Origin: Bacteroidota bacterium
Lineage (GTDB): Bacteria > Bacteroidota > Bacteroidia > AKYH767-A > 2013-40CM-41-45
Length of the DNA stretch: 64,000 nt
Assembly (NCBI GenBank): GCA_016708785.1
Contig: JADJFC010000002.1
Span: 496,001 to 560,000 of the forward strand
Reading direction: 5' to 3'
Every line of letters starts with the position of its first letter. Position 1 is the stretch's first letter. The notes under the pieces were generated by a model, which saw only the letters and a list, made by a program, of their open reading frames with translations, was not told the origin of the DNA and made no database searches. The position numbers and the translations under genes are program-made. Of the stretch, positions 1 through 8,251 are shown in pieces.

Positions 1-1684
1 CCGTATTCAATGTAATGTTATAGCTCTGTCGTTCAAGTTTTATCAAAAAAGGAGATTGTCCATACATTCCCAGATTTCGATCTGCATTATTAAATACGCA
101 ATCAGAATCCATGTCGAGATAAATATGACCACGAATTCTAGTAAGACCGGTTAAAGTCAGTTGAACATTATCAGAAACCATACTGCAAGCATAATAGGAT
201 TCCACCCTATAAGTTCCAGATTCAATTGCAATAAAATTCGGATTGCCGATAGAGATTGAAGTGTCATTTCTAAACCATTCGTAATTTGAATAGCCTGGAG
301 TTGCCATCAACATTACTGGGCATCCATTGCATAAAGTTGTATCGAAAGTAATATTTAGTTTAACGTCAGGTTCTACGATAAAAGTTGTAGATGCACTTTG
401 TCCGGTGCTATCTGTAATTGTAATAGTGTACTGAATAGAATCATGAAAAGTTATTATTGGATTTAAAATGGAATCAGAACTTAATCCTATTGAAGGACTC
501 CAATTAATAGAAATAGGGCCGCAAGCTCCTGAAATCAATGGATATGAAAAAACGGAGCCTCCTTGACAAGTGATGTTTGTATAATCTTCAATTGGAATAT
601 AATCTATTGCTAAACCATTAACATTTGAATATGTAAAAGTTGTCCTGGAGTTACGATCGGATACTCCTGAACTGGAACTGGAAGAATATTCCAATGGATT
701 TCCGAGGCTATCGTAATTATTACTTGAACCGGAACTCGAAGTTGATGAATTAGTTGAACTACTTCTCCGAAGTAAAATTCCTGCACTATCATATATGAAA
801 TTTTCCGTGTAAGAATAGCTTGCGAATACATGATTTTGTACAATTTTCAAATTATTATGAAAATAATTCCAATTAGTGGTTTCAGTATCAGGATTTCCAA
901 AACTTGAAATCTGAACCAAAATTCTAACATTGTTCAATGTATCAATGTAATATTTGTTGGTATCTCCTGATGCATACATATATCTTTCCAATTCTGCTAA
1001 ATAGGAGGTTTGATCGTAAGCACCTTCAAGACTATCCACCCAAGTATTCAAACCGATATTCCATTTTTGAATATACAGGGAATCACGGTTCCCGGAAGGT
1101 AAATATGTTATCAGATATTGTTCTTCATTGACCCAGTTGCCTGCAGAATAAACTTGTTGTTGAAAAGAGATTTGTTGATTCCCTGTGTAGGAATAATTTT
1201 TCTGGCGAATATTTCCTGTTGAATCAGATATAAGATAATTTAGAATTTGGTCAGATCCATTATATGTCCAAACTTCACTCTTTGATATCATCCATGCACT
1301 ACCATTCCAATGTGAATTGATCCTTGAAAGTGGTTTGTTGTTCAGGTTATAGGTAAATACAATTTTATTTAGATCGGAATATCCAATACCGGTACCTTGC
1401 ATTTCTTTATATTCCAAAGTGTCATTATTCGCATTGTATGATAAAAGTCTTCTGACAAAATTACCGTTTGTTCGAACCGGGTTTGGGTTGTTAATTAAAT
1501 CAATAAAAGTGTTGTAGACTTTTCCATTTGTAAGGTCAAACGAATCGATCGAAATAGTTCTTGTAAAATCACCATTGTCGTTTTCGAAATAAGTTTTCGC
1601 AACCACTGAATCATTTCCGCATTGCGAAAATCCGAGTGTTGTGCTGAAAATTAATAACGTAGCAAAAAGTAGAATTTTATTCAT
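1..1684 (-). CDS. Secreted surface protein, C-terminus outside window
   Basis: I translated this frame by hand from ATG at 1684 to the window edge and found no stop, giving about 561 residues. It opens with a signal peptide (MNKILLFATLLIFSTTLGFSQ), followed by a long Asn/Ser/Tyr-rich region typical of Bacteroidetes extracellular proteins. Near residue 320 there is a serine-rich stretch, then Ig/PKD-like sequence (TYTITDSTGQSAS type). The end visible here reads GHIYLDMDSDCVFN, which resembles the start of an SdrB/prealbumin-like domain. A T9SS sorting domain is expected beyond the edge but is not visible. Function is unknown; adhesion or a structural surface role is an inference. Confidence 0.7.
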   Translation of the reverse strand, partial: MNKILLFATLLIFSTTLGFSQCGNDSVVAKTYFENDNGDFTRTISIDSFDLTNGKVYNTFIDLINNPNPVRTNGNFVRRLLSYNANNDTLEYKEMQGTGIGYSDLNKIVFTYNLNNKPLSRINSHWNGSAWMISKSEVWTYNGSDQILNYLISDSTGNIRQKNYSYTGNQQISFQQQVYSAGNWVNEEQYLITYLPSGNRDSLYIQKWNIGLNTWVDSLEGAYDQTSYLAELERYMYASGDTNKYYIDTLNNVRILVQISSFGNPDTETTNWNYFHNNLKIVQNHVFASYSYTENFIYDSAGILLRRSSSTNSSTSSSGSSNNYDSLGNPLEYSSSSSSGVSDRNSRTTFTYSNVNGLAIDYIPIEDYTNITCQGGSVFSYPLISGACGPISINWSPSIGLSSDSILNPIITFHDSIQYTITITDSTGQSASTTFIVEPDVKLNITFDTTLCNGCPVMLMATPGYSNYEWFRNDTSISIGNPNFIAIESGTYRVESYYACSMVSDNVQLTLTGLTRIRGHIYLDMDSDCVFNNADRNLGMYGQSPFLIKLERQSYNITLNT

Positions 1685-1844
1685 CGTGGTTTAATTAAAT
1701 CTTTAGATATCCTTTAGGTGGAAAGATAGTAATTTAACCGTCACAATAATTTCGGGAGTTGATAATTTTGGTAAATGATGGATATTATAGTGTAAGCGGA
1801 ATATTGCATTGAGAAGGTGAGTTTCGAAGTGTGGATTAAAAATC

Positions 1845-1919
1845 CACAGTACGGTAGTTCCGGATTATAAATCCGGAACGGCTGTAAAATTTTAAAATTC
1901 CGCCCAGCTTCGTGGATTT
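1845..1919. repeat. Cluster of short palindromes in spacer
   Basis: The 339-base spacer between the secreted protein and rpoD holds two perfect palindromic words, GTGGATT..AATCCAC and GTTCCGGAT..ATCCGGAAC. They are followed by AATTTTAAAATTCCGCC-AGCTTC. The last word is shared with the centre of the large palindrome at 38603-38668, so the two are probably related dispersed elements. No gene is seen in the spacer. Confidence 0.55.
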
Positions 1920-1990
1920 GTTCATTAACCTTCGAATTACGAATCTCAATTTATGTTCAACCAATCATGCCATTCGAATACTAAAGCCAC

Positions 1991-2024
1991 AAAAAAAAGC
2001 CGCCCATTTCTGAACGACTTTTTT
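1991..2024 (-). terminator. Rho-independent terminator of rpoD
   Basis: On the minus strand a 7-bp stem (GTCGTTC/GGGCGGC, using G-U pairs) with loop AGAAAT is followed by eight T. It lies 26 bases after the repaired rpoD stop. Confidence 0.65.
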
Positions 2025-2049
2025 CACTTTTGATTATGTATGGGGCATC

Positions 2050-2917
2050 TTAACCGAGGTAGGTCTTCAAGATTTTGCTTCTTGAAGTATGTTTCAAGCG
2101 ACGAATCGCTTTTTCTTTGATCTGACGAACACGTTCTCTTGTTAAGATCGAAACGTTCGCCGATCTCTTCCAGTGTCATTGGTTGTTCACCGGCTGCAAA
2201 TCCGAAGTATAAACGGATAACATCTGCTTCACGTGTTGTAAGTGTACAAAGCGCACGCTCAACTTCACGACGAAGTGATTCTGTGATAAGAGAAGAGTCG
2301 GGGTGAGGCTGATCATCGTCACCAAGTACATCGATCAGCGTGCTGTCTTCGCCTTGCGTAAGCGGTGCGTCCATTGAAATGTGACGACCTGATGTACGCA
2401 TAGCGTCTTTGATATCATCTACAGTCAATTCCATTGCTGTTGCAATTTCTTCTGTCGATGGCTCTCGCTCGAATTCTTGTTCTAATTTTGAAAACGTCTT
2501 GTTGATCTTATTGATCGAACCGATCTTATTCAATGGTAAACGTACGATACGTGATTGCTCAGCTAATGCCTGAAGGATCGATTGACGAATCCACCATACA
2601 GCGTAGGAGATGAATTTGAATCCACGTGTCTCATCGAAACGTTGTGCTGCTTTGATCAATCCAAGATTTCCTTCATTGATCAAATCGCCAAGCGTTAAAC
2701 CTTGATTCTGATATTGCTTTGCCACTGAAACTACGAAACGTAAATTTGCTTTCGTTAATCGTTCCAATGCCTTTGGGTCACCCTTCTTAATTTGCTGAGC
2801 AAGTCTAACCTCTTCTTCAGCCGTAATAAGTTCAACCCTGCCTATCTCCTGTAGATACTTATCTAATGAAGCCGTTTCACGATTAGTTACCTGTTTGGTA
2901 ATTTTTAGTTGTCTCAT
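2050..2917 (-). CDS. rpoD: Principal RNA polymerase sigma factor, one-base frameshift
   Basis: This is the primary sigma factor of Bacteroidetes, which recognises TTG/TAnnTTTG promoters. It starts MRQLKITKQVTNRE and carries sigma region 1.2 (about residues 18-48), region 2 (KANLRFVVSVAKQYQNQGL, GDLINEGNLGLIKAAQRFDE, YAVWWIRQSI), region 3, and the first half of region 4 (MTLEEIGERF). There the frame breaks. An extra A in the string CTTAACAAGAGAA near 2153 shifts the reading, and the raw frame runs to 2024. Removing it gives LTRERVRQIKEKAIRRLKH...KTYLG and a stop at 2050, 288 residues, the normal size. The lost part is the DNA-binding helix for the promoter -33 element, so a genuine mutation would be lethal. 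I treat it as a sequencing error. Confidence 0.95.
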
Positions 2918-3035
2918 GCTAACTTTTTGTTGATTTTGGTAAAATAATACATGGGTGAAACGCTGAGGTTATCGTTTAGTTTCAGCAATTTTTAAAAAAT
3001 CGGGCAGATTTTCGAAAATGGGATATTTCTTGGGA

Positions 3036-3368
3036 ATTGGTGAGTAGTAAGTGGTAAGTAGTGAATAGCACCTATTACAAGACTGCTTCTGCATGTAAAA
3101 ATGCAAGATTTATTAATGCTAACTAGTTAAGAGGAACAATATTTCAATTTTAGTAAAGAAGTAGCCAAACAAATTACAGATATTCTTTCCTAAATGGTAA
3201 ATAGAAAGTAGTGAGTGTTAATTAGCACTACCTACAAGATTTATATAGCTTTCTTTAATTTTAGGTATAAAAAAGGAGCAATTCATTAGAAATTGCTCCT
3301 TTTTAGTGTAATATGTGTAATAAAGAAAGTGGTGCTACTTACTACTTACCACTCACCAATTACCATTA
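3036..3368. repeat. Inverted pair of 7-bp tandem repeat tracts
   Basis: The spacer between rpoD and pnp (2918-3365) holds no gene. At 3036-3075 the sequence runs in degenerate 7-base steps (gtgagta gtaagtg gtaagta gtgaata). A third, weaker copy sits at 3197-3230. The reverse complement of the first tract lies at 3329-3368 (cta-ctta steps), running into the repaired end of pnp. The two outer tracts form inverted arms about 255 bases apart. Confidence 0.6.
3269..3304 (-). terminator. Terminator of the rpsO-pnp unit, bidirectional shape
   Basis: Perfect hairpin: AAAAAGGAGCAATT, loop CATTAG, AAATTGCTCCTTTTT. It has T-runs on both strands, so it would work in either direction. It sits 62 bases past the repaired pnp stop. 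Confidence 0.8.
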
Positions 3369-5556
3369 GTTCGGTTGACGACGCTGCGGACGACGTTCTC
3401 CCCACCACCAGATTGTCCCGGTGCTGATTCTGCCATTCCTTCCGGACGAGGATCAAGGACTTTTTTAGAAAGTCTGTATTTCCCTGTCTTTTTGTCGACT
3501 TCGATCAATTTCACTTTTATTTTTTCGCCTTCTTTGAATACTCCATCCATTTTATCAATTCTGTTCCAACTGATCTCAGAGATATGAAGTAGTCCGTCTT
3601 TACCCGGCATAAATTCTACGAAAGCTCCGAATTCCATGATGTTTTTCACCTTGCCTTCGTACACTTCTCCAACTTCCGGTGTCGCAGTGATGGCACGAAT
3701 ACGGGCTTTCGCTGCTTCAATTCCGTCCTTATCAACTGAAGAGATTTCAATGATACCTTCATTGTTAACTTCTTCAATAGAGATCGTTGTATTGGTTTCA
3801 CGTTGCATTTCCTGGATGATCTTACCACCGGGTCCGATAACAGCACCGATATATTCTTTGGCAATAACCATCTTCTCAATACGTGGAGCATGCGATTTGT
3901 AATCTTCACGAGGCGCAGAAAGTGTTTTCATCATCTCACCTAGGATGTGTAAGCGACCTTCTTTTGCTTGTGTCAATGCTTGAACCATGATGTCCATTGG
4001 TAAGCCCTGGATCTTAAGATCCATCTGACATGCACAGATACCTTTATCAGTTCCTGTTACTTTGAAATCCATATCACCCAAATGATCTTCATCACCAAGG
4101 ATATCACTCAATACAGCAAAACGACCTTTTCCATCAGTGATCAAACCCATTGCAATTCCGGAAACAGGCTTGCGAAGTTTAACCCGGCATCCATCAATGC
4201 AAGTGTACCTGCACAAACAGTAGCCATTGATGATGATCCATTTGATTCTAAGATATCAGATACAACGCGAATTGTATACGGACATTCAGAGTCAGAAGGA
4301 AGAACGATCTTCAATGAACGCATTGCTAAGTTACCATGACCGATCTCACGACGAGCAGGAGCACGGTTTGGTTTTACTTCACCGGTAGAAAATCCCGGGA
4401 AGTTATAATGTAACATGAATTTTGTAGAACCTTCTTTGTTAGGAGTGTCGATCATTTGTTCATCGAGCTTGCTACCTAAAGTTACGCTCGTCAATGCTTG
4501 AGTTTCTCCACGAGTAAAGATCGCTGAACCGTGAGTAGAAGGTAGGTAATCTACTTCTGACCAGATGCCGCGAATATCAGTTGTTTTACGACCATCTAAA
4601 CGAATGCCTTCAGCAAGAATGCAATTACGCATTGCATCACTTTCAACATCGAAGAAATAACGTTTGATCATTCCACCTTTAAGAGTTCTTTCTTCTTCAG
4701 AAAGAGTAACCATGAATTCTTCGTGCAATAATTTGAATGCAGCAGAACGAGCATGTTTATCAGGATTTGCACTACGTGCAATTGCATAAGCTTTATCGTA
4801 GCAGAACGAACGAACTTGATCTTTTAATGCTTCGTCATTTGTTTCATGAGAGTAATAACGCTTTTCTTTGTTTCCACAAAGTTCGCGAAGTTCAACCTGG
4901 AACTGACACTGAGCTTTGATTGCTTCGTGAGCGAAACGAATTGCATCCAGCATTTCTAATTCACTTACTTCCTGCATTTCACCTTCAACCATCAATATGC
5001 TATCGTGATTTCCGGCAACGATCATATCGATGTCGGCTTTCGTAATTTCTGTTGTTGACGGATTGATCATGAATTGACCATCGATACGTACAACACGAAC
5101 TTCAGAGATCGGTCCGTTAAATGGAATATCAGAAATTGTGATCGCACATGATGCAGCAAAACCTGCCATTGCATCTGTTTGTACATCAACATCACCGGAG
5201 ATAAGCGTGATCATTACTTGTGTATCGGCGTGATAATCTTCCGGAAACATCGGACGAAGTGCGCGATCAACTAAGCGACTTGTTAGAATTTCATATTCAG
5301 ACATGCGGCTTTCTCTTTTGAGAAATCCACCGGGAAAGCGTCCTACTGATGAAAACTTTTCTGTGTAATCAACAGAGAGTGGAAGGAAGTCGATTCCTTC
5401 TTTTGCTTCTTTCGAAGATACAACTGTTGCTAATAACATTGCGTTTCCACAACGAACAACTACAGAGCCGTCAGCTTGTTTAGCCAGGCGCCCTGTTTCA
5501 ACGGTAATTTTTCGGCCGTTACCGAGATCTAATTCTTTTACGATTCCTTTTGACAT
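3366..5556 (-). CDS. pnp: Polynucleotide phosphorylase, two one-base frameshifts
   Basis: This is the 3'-5' phosphorolytic exoribonuclease of RNA decay. It starts MSKGIVKELDLGNGRK. RNase PH domain 1 covers about residues 15-145 and RNase PH domain 2 about 310-450 (ILESNGSSSMATVCAG). A KH domain follows (IGAVIGPGGKIIQEM), then an S1 domain (VYEGKVKNIMEFGAFVEF). The raw sequence breaks it twice. One G is missing from a G-run at about 4184, where ALMDAG should continue VKLRKPVSGIA. Another is missing at 3400-3403, where the true tail GGGERRPQRRQPN, ending at 3366, is replaced by a false VVRSVVNRTNGNW. Adding both bases gives 730 residues. It lies directly downstream of rpsO, the classical rpsO-pnp order. 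Confidence 0.95.
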
Positions 5557-5581
5557 TTTGCAGCTTGATTAATTACAAATT

Positions 5582-5613
5582 AAAAAAGGCAATCCCGAGA
5601 ACTGCCTTTTCTT
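5582..5613 (-). terminator. Hairpin between rpsO and pnp
   Basis: The minus strand reads AAAGGCA-loop-TGCCTTTTTT, 24 bases past the rpsO stop and 26 bases before the pnp start. It may be a terminator or, by analogy with other rpsO-pnp operons, a processing or attenuation site. Confidence 0.6.
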
Positions 5614-5636
5614 TATTACTTTTTATTTTTCTTAAA

Positions 5637-5905
5637 TTATTTTCTGATTTTCAGGTCAGCGATAATTTTACGGTAACGCTCGATATCGTTTTTCTGAAGA
5701 TAGTCTAATATACTACGACGCTTTCCAACTAAACGAATTAGTGAACGTTGAGTGGCGAAATCTTTTTTCTTAACTTGAAGGTGACCTGTCATGAAACTGA
5801 TTCTCTCAGTAAACATAGCGATTTGACCTTCCGCTGATCCTGTGTTTGTTTCAGAACCACCAAATTTTTGAAAATTTCCTTTTTTCCGGCTGACGTTAAT
5901 TTCAT
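5637..5905 (-). CDS. rpsO: 30S ribosomal protein S15, one-base frameshift
   Basis: S15 binds 16S rRNA and the platform of the small subunit. The start MKLTSAGKKEIFK is followed, after one missing A in the run at 5865-5869, by FGGSETNTGSAEGQIAMFTE. The rest contains the conserved HLQVKKKDFATQRSL and RLVGKRRSILDYLQ and ends in DLKIRK. The raw span is 269 bases; repair gives 270 (89 residues), exactly the family length. The break falls after residue 13, so an ORF finder misses the gene altogether. Confidence 0.93.
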
Positions 5906-5993
5906 TGGTAATGACTTATTTCTTTTAAAATGAGGTGCAAATTTACTATTTTTATTATTACCTGCAAGGTTTTTTGCCTTTCACTAGTGACTT

Positions 5994-6031
5994 TTTGAGT
6001 TTCAGGTTTCAAGTTTCAGTTTTCAGGTTAG
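5994..6031. repeat. Degenerate 7-bp tandem repeat, TTTCAGG type
   Basis: Five steps of seven bases (gagtttc aggtttc aagtttc agttttc aggttag) lie in the spacer between accD and rpsO. The unit resembles that at 8193-8247. Confidence 0.5.
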
Positions 6032-6090
6032 CTTTGATTCAAAATAATTCCATTATTTTCCTGATAATCAGCTAAATACATAAATCCCGG

Positions 6091-6939
6091 TCAACTCTTC
6101 AACATCCCCAAAACCTGCCCGAGTTTCAATTTGAGTTCCCGTCTGTCGACGATAAAATCCAGAAAACCATGCTCAAGGACGAATTCGGCTGTTTGGAAGC
6201 CTTTTGGAAGATCTTTTCCTATCGTTTCTTTTACAACACGAGGACCGGCAAAACCGATCAAAGCACCGGGTTCAGAAATATTCAAATCACCCAACATTGC
6301 ATAAGAAGCAGTAACACCACCTGTTGTAGGGTCAGTCAATAAAGAGATGTAGGGTAGACCGGCATCTGCTAGCCTTGTAAGTTTCGCAGAGGTCTTCGCC
6401 ATTTGCATAAGCGAATAAGCCGCTTCCATCATCCTTGCACCACCGGATTTTGATATAATAATGAGCGGCAATTTATTTTCCAGGCAGTAATCAATTGCGC
6501 GAGATATTTTTTCACCTACAACAGAACCCATCGATCCACCAATGAAAGTGAAATCCATACAAGCGATTACAACTCCTTCGCCATGAATTTTTCCGGCAAC
6601 GGTACGAATGGCATCTTTAAGTCCTGTCTTCTTTTGTGAGTCTTTATTTCTATCGGTATATTTTTTTGTGTCGACAAAATTCAATGGATCAGCCGAGCTA
6701 AGATTTTCGTTTAACTCAATTGCATCCTGATCTTCATCAAGCAACATTTCAAAATATTCCTGAGAATTGATTCTATCATGATAACCACACTTCTCACAAA
6801 CATACATTCTCGAAGCATGATCTTTCGAAGGAACAATGTGCTTACAAGAACTACATTTATGCCACAACCCTTCCGGAGTTTCTTTCTTCTCTTTTGTGGA
6901 TGTGGTGATACCTTCTTTTATTCGTTTGAACCAACTCAT
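6091..6939 (-). CDS. accD: Acetyl-CoA carboxylase carboxyltransferase subunit beta
   Basis: This subunit forms part of the enzyme that transfers carboxyl from biotin to acetyl-CoA, making malonyl-CoA for fatty acid synthesis in the cytoplasm. The 282-residue frame is intact. A four-cysteine zinc ribbon is visible (C29, C32, C48, C51). The crotonase-like carboxyltransferase fold follows, with MDFTFIGGSMGSVVGEKI, SGGARMMEAAYSLMQM (CoA binding), TDPTTGGVTASYAM and GFAGPRVVKETI. It lies 78 bases downstream of the aldolase gene on the same strand. A hairpin lies between, so co-transcription is uncertain. Confidence 0.96.
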   Translation of the reverse strand: MSWFKRIKEGITTSTKEKKETPEGLWHKCSSCKHIVPSKDHASRMYVCEKCGYHDRINSQEYFEMLLDEDQDAIELNENLSSADPLNFVDTKKYTDRNKDSQKKTGLKDAIRTVAGKIHGEGVVIACMDFTFIGGSMGSVVGEKISRAIDYCLENKLPLIIISKSGGARMMEAAYSLMQMAKTSAKLTRLADAGLPYISLLTDPTTGGVTASYAMLGDLNISEPGALIGFAGPRVVKETIGKDLPKGFQTAEFVLEHGFLDFIVDRRELKLKLGQVLGMLKS

Positions 6940-6983
6940 GTCTTTTTTTTTTTGTTGTCAGTTGAAAGTGGTAAGTATCGTGT

Positions 6984-7017
6984 TTTTCGTTTTCGCTTGA
7001 CGAAACGAAAACGAAAA
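6984..7017 (-). terminator. Hairpin immediately after fbaB
   Basis: A perfect 12-bp stem (TTTTCGTTTTCG/CGAAAACGAAAA) with a 10-base loop abuts the aldolase stop codon. No long T-run follows on the minus strand. It may be a weak terminator or an mRNA 3' stabiliser. Confidence 0.45.
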
Positions 7018-8076
7018 TTAAGCAATAGTCACCTTCGGCTCCAAATAAACATCCTGAATCGTATTCAGCAATGCGGCTCCGTCTTTCATCGGTTTTTGGA
7101 ATGCTTTGCGACCGGAGATCAGACCTTGTCCACCGGCACGTTTGTTAATGACTGCCGTTGTTACTGCTTCAGAAAGATCTGTCGCTCCTTTCGATTCACC
7201 ACCGGAGTTAATGAGACCTGCTCTTCCCGAATAACAATTGATAACCTGATAACGACAAAGGTCGATAGGATGATCAGTCGTTAATTCTGAATAAACTTTT
7301 GGATGTGTTTTTCCGAAATTGATGGCAGTGTAACCACCATTATTGGTTGCTAACTTTTGTTTAATGATATCAGCTTGGATCGTTACGCCTAAGTGATTTG
7401 CTTGACCCGTAAGATCTGCAGATGTATGATAATCTACACCATCTTTTTTGAATGCATTGTTTCTTGTATAACACCAGAGAATAGTTGCCATTCCAAGTTC
7501 GTGAGCGTATTCAAATGCTTTACTCACTTCAATGATCTGTCGTTTTGATTCATCACTACCGAAGTAGATCGTCGCACCTACTGCAACAGCACCCATGTTC
7601 CATGCATCTTTAATTGTTCCAAACATAATTTGATCGTATGAATTTGGATAACTTAAGAATTCGTTGTGATTGATCTTTACAATGAAAGGAATTTTATGCG
7701 CATATTTTCTGGAAACCATTCCTAAAACACCAAACGTTGAAGCAACAGCATTGCAACCACCTTCAATACTTAATTTTACAATATTTTCAGGATCGAAATA
7801 GATGGGATTTGGTGCGAAAGAAGCACCTGCAGAATGTTCGATTCCCTGATCGACAGGTAGAATTGACATATAACCACTACCCGCTAAACGACCATGATTA
7901 TACAATTGATTGATGCTGCGAATCACCTGATTCGAACGATTTGAAACAGAAAAAATGCGATCCACAAAATCAGGTCCCGGTAAGTGTAAAAGATCTTTGC
8001 TGATGGTTTTACAGTTATGATTCAATAAATGATCCGCTCCGGCACCAAGTAGTTCTGTGATTTTTGAAATTGACAT
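7018..8076 (-). CDS. fbaB: Class I fructose-bisphosphate aldolase (FbaB/DhnA type)
   Basis: The enzyme cleaves fructose 1,6-bisphosphate to dihydroxyacetone phosphate and glyceraldehyde 3-phosphate through a Schiff base. The 352-residue protein is the DhnA/FbaB form, not the metal-dependent class II. It shows SGYMSILPVDQGIEHSAG, FIVKINHNEFL (candidate Schiff-base lysine region), MGAVAVGATIYFGS, and the phosphate-binding C-terminal glycine segments INSGGESKGATDL and GGQGLISGRKAF. The frame is intact. An exact TAnnTTTG box lies about 22 bases upstream of the start. Confidence 0.93.
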   Translation of the reverse strand: MSISKITELLGAGADHLLNHNCKTISKDLLHLPGPDFVDRIFSVSNRSNQVIRSINQLYNHGRLAGSGYMSILPVDQGIEHSAGASFAPNPIYFDPENIVKLSIEGGCNAVASTFGVLGMVSRKYAHKIPFIVKINHNEFLSYPNSYDQIMFGTIKDAWNMGAVAVGATIYFGSDESKRQIIEVSKAFEYAHELGMATILWCYTRNNAFKKDGVDYHTSADLTGQANHLGVTIQADIIKQKLATNNGGYTAINFGKTHPKVYSELTTDHPIDLCRYQVINCYSGRAGLINSGGESKGATDLSEAVTTAVINKRAGGQGLISGRKAFQKPMKDGAALLNTIQDVYLEPKVTIA

Positions 8077-8097
8077 AGATTTAGACTTTTGAGGTCA

Positions 8098-8105
8098 CAA
8101 AGCTA
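8098..8105 (-). promoter_or_regulatory. Promoter -7 box for fbaB
   Basis: The minus strand reads TAGCTTTG, an exact match to the Bacteroidetes TAnnTTTG box, 21 bases before the ATG. I see no clear TTG -33 element. Confidence 0.55.
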
Positions 8106-8192
8106 TAAAAAAACGGGAATTGAGATTTCTCTAAAGCAAACAATTTTTACAACTAATCGACACAGATTCAACGAAATGGTTGAAGGGTGGTT

Positions 8193-8247
8193 TGCAGGTT
8201 GCAGGTTTCAAGTTTCAGGTTGCAACCTGCAGAACCTGCAACCTGCA
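8193..8247. repeat. Inverted repeat built of 7-bp units (GGTTGCA)
   Basis: Perfect 15-bp arms (TGCAGGTTGCAGGTT at 8193-8207 and its complement at 8233-8247) are each two 7-bp units plus one base. More units (ggtttca, agtttca) fill the loop. It lies just past the tamL stop and would fold into a hairpin in either transcript. Confidence 0.65.
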
Positions 8248-8251
8248 ACTT

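Noticed and set aside
3036..3368. Possible CRISPR array from regularly repeated short units
   Set aside because: Units are 7 bp with no spacers; period and structure do not fit CRISPR.
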